A stretch of 6,157 nucleotides of DNA from Bacillota bacterium (GTDB lineage: Bacteria; Bacillota; Limnochordia; Darwinibacteriales; Darwinibacteriaceae). The translations under genes and the position numbers were made by a program. Numbering within the stretch: position 1 is the first letter of the stretch; each line of letters starts with the position of its first letter. The notes under the pieces are model-generated. The model saw only the letters and a program-made list of their open reading frames with translations, was not told where the DNA came from and did no database searches. The stretch covers positions 1 through 6,157 of the forward strand of contig JAAYSR010000032.1 of assembly GCA_012518325.1 (NCBI GenBank), read 5' to 3'. Positions 1 through 5,598 of this stretch are shown in pieces.

Positions 1-82
1 ACCTTGTTGAGAAAGACTTTCGTTGTCTCAAGATCAATGTTCAGTTTTCAAGGTTCTCAGCGTTCCCCCGTTTTTGAGGGGC
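1..82 (-). other. rRNA operon leader (5' part of pre-16S transcript; 16S lies off the left edge)
   Basis: Read on the minus strand, this segment follows a strong promoter. It contains the stretch CTTGAAAACTGAACA (positions 51-37), the boxA-like sequence typical of Firmicute rRNA leaders. A short C/G hairpin (81-78 with 69-66) lies just after the predicted start. A TTGAGA/TCTCAA inverted repeat (31-26 with 12-7) lies near the left edge and might form part of a processing stem. No mature 16S sequence is inside the window. In B. subtilis an rRNA operon follows bofA in the same direction, which fits. The rRNA identity is inferred from the leader and gene order, since the 16S itself is not visible. 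Confidence 0.7.
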
Positions 83-88
83 TTTATC

Positions 89-118
89 ATCATAGCACAA
101 TCAAATTAGGTTTGTCAA
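89..118 (-). promoter_or_regulatory. rRNA operon promoter P2 (sigma-A)
   Basis: On the minus strand a perfect -35 TTGACA (118-113) is followed after 18 bp by TATGAT (94-89), one mismatch from TATAAT. Transcription would start near 83-82 (A or G) and run leftwards into the rRNA leader. Strength and position next to the boxA-like leader support an rRNA promoter. Confidence 0.75.
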
Positions 119-209
119 CCTTGTCTTCGGTTTTTGCAAATTCCAGTTTCTTACTCAACGGAAAATGCATTGTACTGGATTATTTGCTTCGAATACAGTT
201 AAACCGAAG

Positions 210-221
210 GGCCGATCGGCC
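210..221. repeat. 12-bp perfect palindrome GGCCGATCGGCC between the tandem promoters
   Basis: GGCCGATCGGCC equals its own reverse complement. It lies between the two minus-strand promoters, so it would be transcribed from P1 only. It has no T-run, so it does not look like an intrinsic terminator. It could be a protein-binding site or an RNA hairpin; the function is unknown. Confidence 0.5.
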
Positions 222-240
222 TTGCTGCCGTCAACTCTGC

Positions 241-255
241 ACCGGTTCAGCCGGT
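241..255. repeat. Inverted repeat ACCGG-TTCAG-CCGGT
   Basis: Two 5-bp arms around a 5-base loop form a GC-rich hairpin about 20 bp from the palindrome at 210-221, in the same inter-promoter stretch. It is short and could be chance. Confidence 0.35.
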
Positions 256-297
256 TGGAAGCCGTTTTTGTCGGACTTCTGAGTGGCGACAGGATGT

Positions 298-327
298 ATC
301 TTAACACGAAACAATATCACGTGTCAA
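298..327 (-). promoter_or_regulatory. rRNA operon promoter P1 (sigma-A), with A/T-rich upstream element
   Basis: A second perfect TTGACA (327-322) is followed after 18 bp by TAAGAT (303-298), giving the same geometry as the promoter at 89-118, about 209 bp upstream of it. The minus strand just upstream of the -35 is A/T-rich (about 340-355, AAAATAAAAATAAT), like the UP elements of rRNA promoters. The start would fall near 291-290. Tandem P1/P2 promoters are usual for Firmicute rRNA operons. Confidence 0.6.
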
Positions 328-390
328 CAGACAAACGCGATTATTTTTATTTTCAAGGGAATCCTCGTCCAGCGTGGAATTACAAGCATC

Positions 391-403
391 AGGAGGTGTT
401 CCT
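391..403 (+). promoter_or_regulatory. Ribosome binding site that fixes the SRAP start
   Basis: AGGAGG at 391-396 lies 7 nt before ATG at 404. An upstream in-frame GTG at 374 would put this site inside the coding region and would not give the Met-Cys N-terminus the family needs. No convincing plus-strand promoter could be picked out upstream. Confidence 0.85.
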
Positions 404-1048
404 ATGTGTGGACGATTCACTCTGCATACGCCCATTCTTGATCTTGTGGAGCGTTTTTCACTCCACGAACTGAAGATTGACTACGCACCCAGCTATAACA
501 TCGCCCCAACTCAGCAGGTATTGACTGTGATATCAAATGAAGAGACTCGTACCGCCTTAAACATGCGCTGGGGCCTGGTGCCGCCTTGGCAGAAACCGGG
601 GCAAAGCAGGCCTCCGCTGATAAACGCGCGACTTGAAACAATTGCAGAAAAGCCCACGTTTCGCAGGCTTGTCAACGCTAAACGCTGCCTCATTCTGGCC
701 GACGGCTTTTTTGAATGGAAACAGGAAGGTTCGGTGAAATATCCAGTCTACATTACTGTAGAACAAGGACAACCCTTTGCCTTTGCCGGTCTCTGGGACA
801 ACGAACCGGAACCCAGCTGTACAATAATTACCCAAGAAGCGGCATCCTCTCTGCAGTCGATACACCATCGCATGCCGCTGATTCTAACACCTGACTCTGA
901 AAAGCTGTGGATGAGCCCCATTCCCTTTGCGCAGCTGCGGGACTCACTTCCAGATCAAGAAAAGCGAGTCTTTAATCATTACCGCGTCAGCACCTTTGTC
1001 AACTCGCCCAGGAACAACGGCCCAACATGCATTGTGCCGAGTGACTGA
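404..1048 (+). CDS. SRAP-family abasic-site shielding protein (YedK/HMCES-like)
   Basis: The protein is 214 aa, the usual length of bacterial SRAP proteins. Family members form a covalent thiazolidine link between Cys2 and abasic sites in single-stranded DNA, protecting the fork during replication. After removal of Met1, Cys2 becomes N-terminal (MCGRFT), which decides the start at 404. Other motifs are YNIAPTQ (31-37), MRWGLVPPW (54-62), INAR with Asn74, ADGFFEW with Glu104, and IHHRMP with His154 in the place of the catalytic His. All key positions are present, so the protein should be active. It is the only plus-strand gene, convergent with bofA (9 nt between stops) and divergent from the rRNA promoters. 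The older name 'SOS response-associated peptidase' comes from context; no LexA-type box is evident here. Confidence 0.95.
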   Translation: MCGRFTLHTPILDLVERFSLHELKIDYAPSYNIAPTQQVLTVISNEETRTALNMRWGLVPPWQKPGQSRPPLINARLETIAEKPTFRRLVNAKRCLILADGFFEWKQEGSVKYPVYITVEQGQPFAFAGLWDNEPEPSCTIITQEAASSLQSIHHRMPLILTPDSEKLWMSPIPFAQLRDSLPDQEKRVFNHYRVSTFVNSPRNNGPTCIVPSD

Positions 1049-1057
1049 CCAATGTAC

Positions 1058-1318
1058 TTACAGAATCAAGCGCAGCGCTATGATCAGCGCTACACCCGGC
1101 ACCCCAAGCATCCCTACTATTAATGCAGTGATGGGATTTACCCCCACAACGAAACCCCAGAAGCTGCCGATAAAGTTGATTACGAGCAGCACGCCGCCGC
1201 CGATTACGGCATTGACTATGAGGTTAAAAATGCTTCGCAAGGGAATCAGCAGCATCTTACCGAGGGCATAAAGTATAAGCACGCCGGCCACATAAGCGAC
1301 AATTACTAGAAAGTCCAT
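1058..1318 (-). CDS. bofA: Pro-sigma-K processing inhibitor BofA
   Basis: BofA is a small integral membrane protein that, with SpoIVFA, holds the intramembrane protease SpoIVFB inactive in the outer forespore membrane. This delays sigma-K activation in the mother cell. The 86-aa product matches the usual length of about 87. Hydrophobic segments lie at about 3-20, 33-58 and 62-86, and the C-terminal signature is NPITA followed by GMLGVPG (69-75). From this start, Asn48, Asn61 and Thr64 fall at the positions that I recall being reported as important in B. subtilis BofA, which supports the start. A longer form from 1354 would add 12 residues. It is rejected because ATG 1318 has GGGGTG at 1330-1325 with 6-nt spacing, and because 1354 lies inside the likely sigma-E promoter. 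The gene ends the dnaX-recR-yaaL series. Confidence 0.93.
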   Translation of the reverse strand: MDFLVIVAYVAGVLILYALGKMLLIPLRSIFNLIVNAVIGGGVLLVINFIGSFWGFVVGVNPITALIVGMLGVPGVALIIALRLIL

Positions 1319-1352
1319 GCGGTTCACCCCACTTAGGTTCGTCCTCATGAAC

Positions 1353-1381
1353 ATACTATGGTGCCTTTTGTCCGATTATGC
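1353..1381 (-). promoter_or_regulatory. Probable sigma-E promoter of bofA
   Basis: On the minus strand, GCATAAT (1381-1375) and CATAGTAT (1360-1353) are separated by 14 bp. The sigma-E consensus, as I recall it, is KMATATT, 14-15 bp, CATACAMT. The matches are 6 of 7 and 6 of 8 with correct spacing. The start would fall near 1346, leaving a leader of about 28 nt before bofA. In B. subtilis bofA is a sigma-E gene, so position and identity agree. Confidence 0.55.
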
Positions 1382-1389
1382 CCCTTGTA

Positions 1390-1701
1390 CTATTGTGAAT
1401 TTTTCATGCGCTTCAACCAGTACATATACTTGCGCTCAGCCGCTTGGAGGGACAAAATGGCATGGTCCACCAAGTCCGGCTCTGTCGCGTTGTTGAAGTA
1501 GCTTTGGGCATCAAGCCATTCTTGTTTCGCCGCGTTTACGATTCGGGAAAGCTCCTCCTTCGTCTTGGGACTGGTTTGCAGGGACAGCTCTTCGCCGTCA
1601 TCGTCCAGCCAGCGGCTGGCCCTCTGTAGCAAAGTTCCAGGAAACTTGCGCAACAAAAAAACCACCCCATATCCTGTAATACTTGGTTTAGTATTACTCA
1701 A
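1390..1701 (-). CDS. yaaL: YaaL-family protein (DUF2508)
   Basis: This is a 103-aa soluble protein of unknown function. It is recognised from its C-terminal half, where a helical segment around EWLDAQSYF is followed by PDLVDHAILSLQAAERKYMYWLK (given in part here: the PDLVDHAI and AAERKYMYWLK blocks at about 75-97). Its place between recR and bofA is also that of B. subtilis yaaL. The start is uncertain. The longest reading begins with TTG at 1701, 24 nt after the recR stop, but its nearest AGGA lies about 15 nt upstream. An in-frame GTG at 1665 has AGGA with about 6-nt spacing and would give 91 aa, closer to the shorter relatives. It is probably co-transcribed with recR. Confidence 0.88.
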   Translation of the reverse strand: MSNTKPSITGYGVVFLLRKFPGTLLQRASRWLDDDGEELSLQTSPKTKEELSRIVNAAKQEWLDAQSYFNNATEPDLVDHAILSLQAAERKYMYWLKRMKNSQ

Positions 1702-1725
1702 TGCAAGGCGGTTTATTCCTGTGAA

Positions 1726-2322
1726 CTACAATTCGCGGCGCCCCTCCAGTGCTTTGGACAGAGTCACTTCATCAACGTACTCCAGATCTCCGCCTACCGG
1801 CATCCCGTGGGCCATCCTGGTTACTTTCACCCCAATCGGCTTCAACAGGCGCGCCAGGTACATGGCGGTGGCTTCGCCTTCAACATCAGGATCTGTCGCC
1901 AGCACTACTTCTTCAACCTCAGGCGCTATTCTGGCCACCAGTTCCTTTACCTTCAGGTCATTGGGACCGATTCCTTCCAACGGGGAAATAGCGCCGTGCA
2001 GCACATGGTAGACGCCGTCGAAACTCTTTGTCCGCTCCATGGCTACGACGTCTCGAGGCTCTTCCACCACACAAATGAAATTCTTGTTCCTTTTCGAATC
2101 GGAACAGATCGCGCAAGGATCATCCTCGGTAAGGTGAAAGCACTGTGAACAGTAAATAATACGCTGTTTGGCCTGAATAATCGCCTCGCTGAGGCTTTGC
2201 ACCTGGGCAGGCGTTTGGTTGATCAGGAAAAAAGCCAACCGCTGTGCCGTTTTCGGCCCAATCCCTGGCAAGCGCACCAGCTCTTCAATTAAACGGGCCA
2301 TTGGCTTAGGATAACGGGCCAT
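1726..2322 (-). CDS. recR: Recombination mediator protein RecR
   Basis: RecR works with RecO (and RecF) to load RecA onto SSB-coated single-stranded DNA at gaps during recombinational repair. The 198-aa length is standard. The domains appear in the expected order. There is a helix-hairpin-helix LPGIGPKTAQRLAFF (18-32). A four-cysteine zinc finger follows, with Cys58, Cys61, Cys70 and Cys73. The Toprim domain has VVEEP (85-89) and DPDVEGE (144-150), and the C-terminal signature is HGMPVGGDLEY (172-182). All hallmark residues are intact. ATG 2322 begins 5 nt after the ybaB stop. The sequence before it gives only a weak AAGAG, so translation is probably coupled to ybaB. The ybaB-recR pair is conserved across bacteria. 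Confidence 0.98.
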   Translation of the reverse strand: MARYPKPMARLIEELVRLPGIGPKTAQRLAFFLINQTPAQVQSLSEAIIQAKQRIIYCSQCFHLTEDDPCAICSDSKRNKNFICVVEEPRDVVAMERTKSFDGVYHVLHGAISPLEGIGPNDLKVKELVARIAPEVEEVVLATDPDVEGEATAMYLARLLKPIGVKVTRMAHGMPVGGDLEYVDEVTLSKALEGRREL

Positions 2323-2327
2323 GGCTC

Positions 2328-2648
2328 TTAGAACAGGCCAGGAGGTAATCCCTTGACTTTGCCAGTCACTTTCTCAAGTTCGCTGGCAGACATTTCCTGT
2401 GCCTTGCGCAATCCGTCATTAACGGCTGCTACAATCAAATCCTCCAGCATTTCTACATCTTCGGGATCAACAGCGTCTGGAGCGATCTTAATCTGCCGAA
2501 CTTCCTGGTGCCCGGTAACCACAGCGGTGACAACCCCTCCGCCTGCGGACCCTTCCACTGTCATTTCTCCCAGTTCAGCCTGGACTCTTTCCAAGTCGGC
2601 CTGCATTTTCTGCATCTGACGCATCATCTTTTGCATGTTCATGCCCAT
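2328..2648 (-). CDS. ybaB: Nucleoid-associated protein YbaB/EbfC
   Basis: YbaB/EbfC proteins are small dimeric DNA-binding proteins that coat or bridge the nucleoid. They are almost always encoded between dnaX and recR, as here. The 106-aa protein has a Met/Gln-rich N-terminal helix (about 3-28) of coiled-coil character, then a Gly-rich turn (SAGGGVV, about 34-40), a beta core, the conserved DPEDVEMLEDLI segment (about 61-72) and the C-terminal PPGLF. The start ATG 2648 has GAGGTGA (2660-2654) at good spacing. It lies 18 nt after the dnaX stop, consistent with one operon. Confidence 0.97.
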   Translation of the reverse strand: MGMNMQKMMRQMQKMQADLERVQAELGEMTVEGSAGGGVVTAVVTGHQEVRQIKIAPDAVDPEDVEMLEDLIVAAVNDGLRKAQEMSASELEKVTGKVKGLPPGLF

Positions 2649-2666
2649 TCAAGTCACCTCATCCTC

Positions 2667-4319
2667 TTAGTCTTCTTTAGGTCTGGAAATAATCTTCCCT
2701 CCAAAGGTCTCCATACTTGCCCGCAGAAACTCCTCTGCCGCGTGATCGGGCTCAGGTTTCGCTGCCGAGTCCCGCTTGCCTGCCTGTTTTCCGCGGCCAT
2801 CTTCTGCTTCATTCCTTGCTTCTGCTTCAGCCTTCAGCTCTGCTTCAACCGGACTGGCAGGAGTTCCTGCCTCATCCTGAAATACGCATTTCAGGCGCAT
2901 TTGCCTGCCGAACAACTTGGACAGGACCCGCTCTGCCGGTTCTCGATGGCTGTCCTGCTCGATACTTGCCTTATGGAACCCGCGGTCCCGGGGGAAAGCA
3001 ATAACAGCCTGATCATCAACCACTTCCAGGGGCGTTCCTTCCTGCAGGAACGCCTCACATTGGCGTAAGCGCTCAGTGTGCAGGCGTTGGAGATAGTCAG
3101 GCCAACTCTCAATCAGAAACTTTGAGAGCCCCTCGTTGCCTGCTTGGGGAACCCTCCGCGGAGCATCCTGGGCAGTGCTGACGGCGACATCCTCCGGCTG
3201 CTTCTCCCTTTGTCTGGCCAACTGCCCCTGAAGCTTGGAGATCTGGAGTTCTAGTGTGCGAACTTTTTCATCCAGCTGAGCTACTTCAGTGCCAGGCGCC
3301 TCAGCTCTGGGGGCCGAGATCTTCAAAACAGCCAGCTCGATGACAACTCTCGGATCAGCTGCAAAACGCATATCCCGCACTGCTTCGGTTAACTGCTCAA
3401 TTGCAGCCAGTTTCCTTGACTCGCTGCCTTCTCCGCCGGAGAGAATGCTCTTCCGCAGATTGGTGATGACTGAATGGGCAAACTGACTGAGATCCTTACC
3501 TTCATTGTACAAATCATCGATGACCTGCAGTGCCTCAAACTTGGCGTCCTTGAGGATATGTTCAATGAAGGCGTCAATTTGCTCCTGGAGTGCAACCCCT
3601 AGAATCTCCGTCACTGCGCTGACGGTTATTTTCTCCGCAAATCCGGCACACTTCTCCAATATACTGAGGGCATCACGCATTCCCCCGTCGGCATGCTGTG
3701 CAATTATGGCCAGGGCCTCCGGCTCAAAGGCAAATCCCTCCGCGGCAGCCACTTCTTCCAACCGCTGAGTCATCGCCCGTTCAGTAAATCTCGCAAAGTC
3801 AAAACGCTGCACCCGGGACAAGATTGTGGGCGGCATGCGATGGGGATCTGTTGTAGCAAAGATAAATACTACATGGGCCGGCGGCTCCTCCAGCGTCTTG
3901 AGGAGCGCGTTAAACGCTGGTGTAGACAGCATATGAACTTCGTCTATTATGTAGACCTTGTAGGCGGCGTTAATCGGAGTGAACTGCACCTGACTGCGCA
4001 GGTTGCGGACGTCCTCAATGCCGCGGTTGGAAGCGCCGTCGATTTCAATCACATTGAGGGACATCCCGTCTCTGATCGCTATGCATTCAGGACATTCTCC
4101 GCAGGGTGTGGGGGTTGGTCCGTCCTTGCAGTTCAGCCCCTTGGCAAGAATTCTGGCCATTGAAGTCTTCCCTGTTCCCCGAGGACCTGCAAAAAGGTAA
4201 GCATGGGCAATCCGATTGTTATTGAGGCTGTTTTCCAGGGTTTTGACGATCGTATCCTGTCCAACCACATCGGTGAAGTTCTGCGGCCGCCATTTTCGAT
4301 ACAGCGTAATGTATTCCAC
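2667..4319 (-). CDS. dnaX: DNA polymerase III subunit tau (gamma/tau), DnaX
   Basis: This is the AAA+ ATPase of the clamp loader. It opens and loads the beta sliding clamp, and tau also ties the polymerase and the helicase together. The protein is 550 aa, near B. subtilis tau. Walker A is GPRGTGKT (45-52). The zinc module has Cys64, Cys73, Cys76 and Cys79. Walker B is VYIIDE (122-127), sensor 1 is at FIFATTDP (152-159), Ser168-Arg169 form the arginine finger, and sensor 2 is in GGMRDALS. The collar domain follows, then a short coiled coil (about 347-374), then a tau-type C-terminal domain (about 398-485) and a charged Ala/Glu/Lys-rich tail. The start is taken as GTG 4319, with GGAGGG (4332-4327) 7 nt upstream. 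A TTG at 4334 overlaps that site and is unlikely. No programmed frameshift signal was seen. The gene heads the ybaB-recR-yaaL series. Confidence 0.98.
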   Translation of the reverse strand: MEYITLYRKWRPQNFTDVVGQDTIVKTLENSLNNNRIAHAYLFAGPRGTGKTSMARILAKGLNCKDGPTPTPCGECPECIAIRDGMSLNVIEIDGASNRGIEDVRNLRSQVQFTPINAAYKVYIIDEVHMLSTPAFNALLKTLEEPPAHVVFIFATTDPHRMPPTILSRVQRFDFARFTERAMTQRLEEVAAAEGFAFEPEALAIIAQHADGGMRDALSILEKCAGFAEKITVSAVTEILGVALQEQIDAFIEHILKDAKFEALQVIDDLYNEGKDLSQFAHSVITNLRKSILSGGEGSESRKLAAIEQLTEAVRDMRFAADPRVVIELAVLKISAPRAEAPGTEVAQLDEKVRTLELQISKLQGQLARQREKQPEDVAVSTAQDAPRRVPQAGNEGLSKFLIESWPDYLQRLHTERLRQCEAFLQEGTPLEVVDDQAVIAFPRDRGFHKASIEQDSHREPAERVLSKLFGRQMRLKCVFQDEAGTPASPVEAELKAEAEARNEAEDGRGKQAGKRDSAAKPEPDHAAEEFLRASMETFGGKIISRPKED

Positions 4320-4334
4320 GGATTGTCCCTCCAA
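4320..4334 (-). promoter_or_regulatory. Ribosome binding site that fixes the dnaX GTG start
   Basis: GGAGGG at 4332-4327 lies 7 nt before GTG 4319. The upstream in-frame TTG (4334-4332) shares a base with it and cannot use it. The resulting N-terminus, MEYITLYRKWRP, fits the family, in which YRKWRP lies very near the start. Confidence 0.8.
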
Positions 4335-4419
4335 TCTCCAGCCAGTTCCCCCTTAGGTTTCTCTACTGCTTGACGAAAGTCCTTTCAGTGAACGCAGCCT
4401 AATTTTGAACATAAAAAAT
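4335..4419 (-). other. SRP RNA - dnaX intergenic region
   Basis: These 85 nt contain a T-run just after the SRP RNA (4418-4413) but no strong local hairpin directly before it; only a tiny ACAT/ATGT repeat surrounds the T-run. No convincing sigma-A promoter for dnaX was found. dnaX may therefore depend partly on readthrough from the SRP RNA promoter, or on a weak promoter not recognisable by eye. Confidence 0.4.
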
Positions 4420-4686
4420 GTCGTGCACCTATCCTCGAATATGGTCTTCCAGACGATATTCAGGCAGTTAGCTCGGACCAGGCACCCTTACGGCACATAG
4501 GAGCTTCCACTTACCGCTGCTTCCTTCCGGACCTGACGGGGTTCATGGATTCCTATTGCGTAAGACCCAATCGTCAACACCACTTGCCTGAACCAGACTC
4601 CACAAGACCAATCCTCAAATAGGAATTCGACCCCGCTGCAGCGGATTGCGGGTACAGGGCACCGCTACCTCCCCGTCTAGCACGAC
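4420..4686 (-). ncRNA. ffs: Signal recognition particle RNA, long Bacillus-type (scRNA/4.5S homologue)
   Basis: This is the RNA scaffold of the SRP, which with Ffh targets nascent membrane and secreted proteins to FtsY and the translocon. The universally conserved S-domain core GTCCGGAAGGAAGCAGC lies at about 4532-4516 on the minus strand. The 5' part contains GGGGAGGTAGCGGTGCCCTG, the Alu-domain start seen in Bacillus scRNA. The ends pair: GTCGTGC at the 5' end (4686-4680) with GCACGAC at the 3' end (4426-4420). The long helix is supported by CAGGCA/TGCCTG and GGTCTT/AAGACC. The length of about 267 nt is close to the 271 nt of B. subtilis. A six-T run (4418-4413) follows the 3' end. The exact ends are inferred from pairing and promoter distance. 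Confidence 0.97.
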
Positions 4687-4692
4687 AAAGTA

Positions 4693-4721
4693 ATTATACT
4701 GGACTTCACGGCCGCTGTCAA
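4693..4721 (-). promoter_or_regulatory. Consensus sigma-A promoter of the SRP RNA
   Basis: On the minus strand, TTGACA (4721-4716), exactly 17 bp, then TATAAT (4698-4693) form a perfect consensus. The next six bases lead to G4686, which coincides with the 5' end deduced from RNA pairing. Confidence 0.93.
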
Positions 4722-4723
4722 GA

Positions 4724-4744
4724 CTGCGGGGCTCCTGCCCGCAG
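4724..4744 (-). terminator. GC-rich hairpin between DUF1657 gene and SRP RNA promoter (possible weak terminator)
   Basis: CTGCGGG (minus 4744-4738) and CCCGCAG (4730-4724) form a perfect 7-bp stem with a 7-base loop. The bases after it are TCTTGACA, so the U-tract is poor, and the last six are the -35 of the SRP RNA promoter. It may end or slow transcripts from the small upstream gene and insulate the promoter. Confidence 0.4.
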
Positions 4745-4769
4745 ACGATCATAGTTTTACGCTGGGCCT

Positions 4770-4970
4770 TTACTGATACTGAGGTTCTTCTTTTTGAACA
4801 TGACGGAGCCTGCCCTGCAGTTTGGGAATCATATCTTCGATTTGCTGGGCCATGCCGTCGTACATTTCCTTGACTGCCGGCACATCAGTATCCATGGCGC
4901 AGCTCTTGAGCTGGCCCACAAGGGATTGGGCTCCGGCCACCGTCTGCTCAATTCTGCTCTTCGTTGTCAT
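4770..4970 (-). CDS. DUF1657 domain protein, small, sporulation-associated family
   Basis: This is a 66-aa helical protein recognised as DUF1657 by its layout: an N-terminal Lys/Thr segment, a helix with LVGQLKSCAMDT, a second helix DGMAQQIEDMIPKL, and the typical ending EEPQYQ. DUF1657 proteins have no known biochemical function. They occur in endospore formers, often near spoVA-type genes, so a spore role is an inference. No signal peptide or membrane segment is seen. The start is ATG 4970, because AGGAGG (4982-4977) lies 6 nt before it; an in-frame GTG at 4976 abuts the ribosome site and is excluded. It starts 61 nt after the GNAT stop. No clear sigma-F or sigma-G promoter could be picked out. 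Confidence 0.82.
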   Translation of the reverse strand: MTTKSRIEQTVAGAQSLVGQLKSCAMDTDVPAVKEMYDGMAQQIEDMIPKLQGRLRHVQKEEPQYQ

Positions 4971-5031
4971 CTTCACCCTCCTTCACTGATGAATGCTACA
5001 TCACTAGCCTTTCCAAGCGGAGGGCAAAAAT

Positions 5032-5541
5032 TCAACACTCGCTATCCAAGTGAACGGCTGGTTCCCAGACCATGATGAAGTCCTCTGTCCGTTCCTTCCA
5101 GATACGGTATCCGTTCCTCTCGTAAAAGCGAAATGCAGGGTTTCCCTTTTGAACCGAGAGGGAAATCCTCGTATATCCTTCAGCTTGCAGTGCCCTGTGG
5201 AGAGACCGGATCAGCTCGGTGCCAATGCCCTGGCTTCGAAAAGGAGGGGAGACAGCGATAGTGAGTTCAGGAATGCCTGGACCGATATTTCCATAGCCTT
5301 TTTCGCCATCCCTGTCGAGTATGCGCGTCCAGGCCGCGCCAACAATCACTTCCGCTATTTCACAAACAACACAAATGTCCCCTTTCCGTCCAAACTCCTT
5401 TATGTAAGGGTAGACAGACGGCGTGTACACAATGCTGCGCGGCGGGGGCTTCTGCCCCGGGGCGACGTAAATAGCCTCGTAAAGGAAGTCTTCCAAAAGG
5501 GCGTACTCTTGTGGATTAATGAACCGCAGGCACCTGTTCAT
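5032..5541 (-). CDS. GNAT family N-acetyltransferase
   Basis: This 169-aa protein would transfer an acetyl group from acetyl-CoA to an amine; the substrate cannot be told. The GNAT core is visible. PELTIAVSPPFR (91-102) leads into the acetyl-CoA pyrophosphate loop RSQGIGT (102-108) and its helix. Then come the beta strand ISLSV (126-130) and NPAFRFYERNGY (134-145), with Asn134 and Tyr140 at the usual motif B positions. The N-terminal LYEAIYV and YIKEFGRKGDICVV blocks fit a common bacterial GNAT subgroup. The start ATG 5541 has AGGAG at 5553-5549, spaced 7 nt. The gene begins only 31 nt after the tRNA terminator T-run, so a promoter would have to overlap that terminator, or it relies on readthrough. 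Confidence 0.93.
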   Translation of the reverse strand: MNRCLRFINPQEYALLEDFLYEAIYVAPGQKPPPRSIVYTPSVYPYIKEFGRKGDICVVCEIAEVIVGAAWTRILDRDGEKGYGNIGPGIPELTIAVSPPFRSQGIGTELIRSLHRALQAEGYTRISLSVQKGNPAFRFYERNGYRIWKERTEDFIMVWEPAVHLDSEC

Positions 5542-5572
5542 GCAGCCTCTCCTTTCGGGCTTACTCTAAAGC

Positions 5573-5598
5573 AAAAAACCTCCTAGACGAGTAGGAGG
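5573..5598 (-). terminator. Intrinsic terminator of the tRNA-Ser genes
   Basis: On the minus strand CCTCCTA (5598-5592), a 6-base loop and TAGGAGG (5585-5579) are followed by six T's (5578-5573). The stem is perfect, 7 bp, and lies 12 nt after the 3' end of tRNA-Ser(GGA). The plus strand lacks a following T-run, so it acts leftwards only. Confidence 0.92.

Noticed and set aside
189..204. LexA-type SOS box near CGAATACAGTT upstream of the SRAP gene
   Set aside because: The two half-sites do not align with the CGAAC-4-GTTCG pattern, and it lies about 200 bp from the gene.
205..234. A third rRNA promoter starting from TTGACG (234-229, minus)
   Set aside because: At 17-18 bp spacing the -10 would be CCTTCG or similar, which does not resemble TATAAT; the spacer is occupied by the palindrome.
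4..473. Two open reading frames of about 92 and 102 codons at the left end, plus strand
   Set aside because: They run across the minus-strand rRNA-type promoters and leader, resemble no family I know and lack good ribosome sites; they are chance frames.
1319..1354. Longer bofA reading from ATG 1354
   Set aside because: The extra 12 residues lie before a good ribosome site, overlap the likely sigma-E -10 box, and shift the conserved Asn and Thr positions out of family register.
3250..3290. A-rich stretch in dnaX (GAT GAA AAA GTT) as a programmed frameshift site for gamma
   Set aside because: The phase does not fit an X XXY YYZ slippery heptamer such as the E. coli one, and no following stem was evident.
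1444..4200. Many plus-strand frames of 60-186 codons opposite yaaL, recR, ybaB and dnaX
   Set aside because: They are shadows of well-identified minus-strand genes; their Ser/Pro/Arg-rich translations show no conserved motif.
5050..5586. 178-codon plus-strand frame opposite the GNAT gene
   Set aside because: The minus-strand frame has a complete GNAT signature and a ribosome site; this one also runs into the tRNA terminator and has no family likeness.
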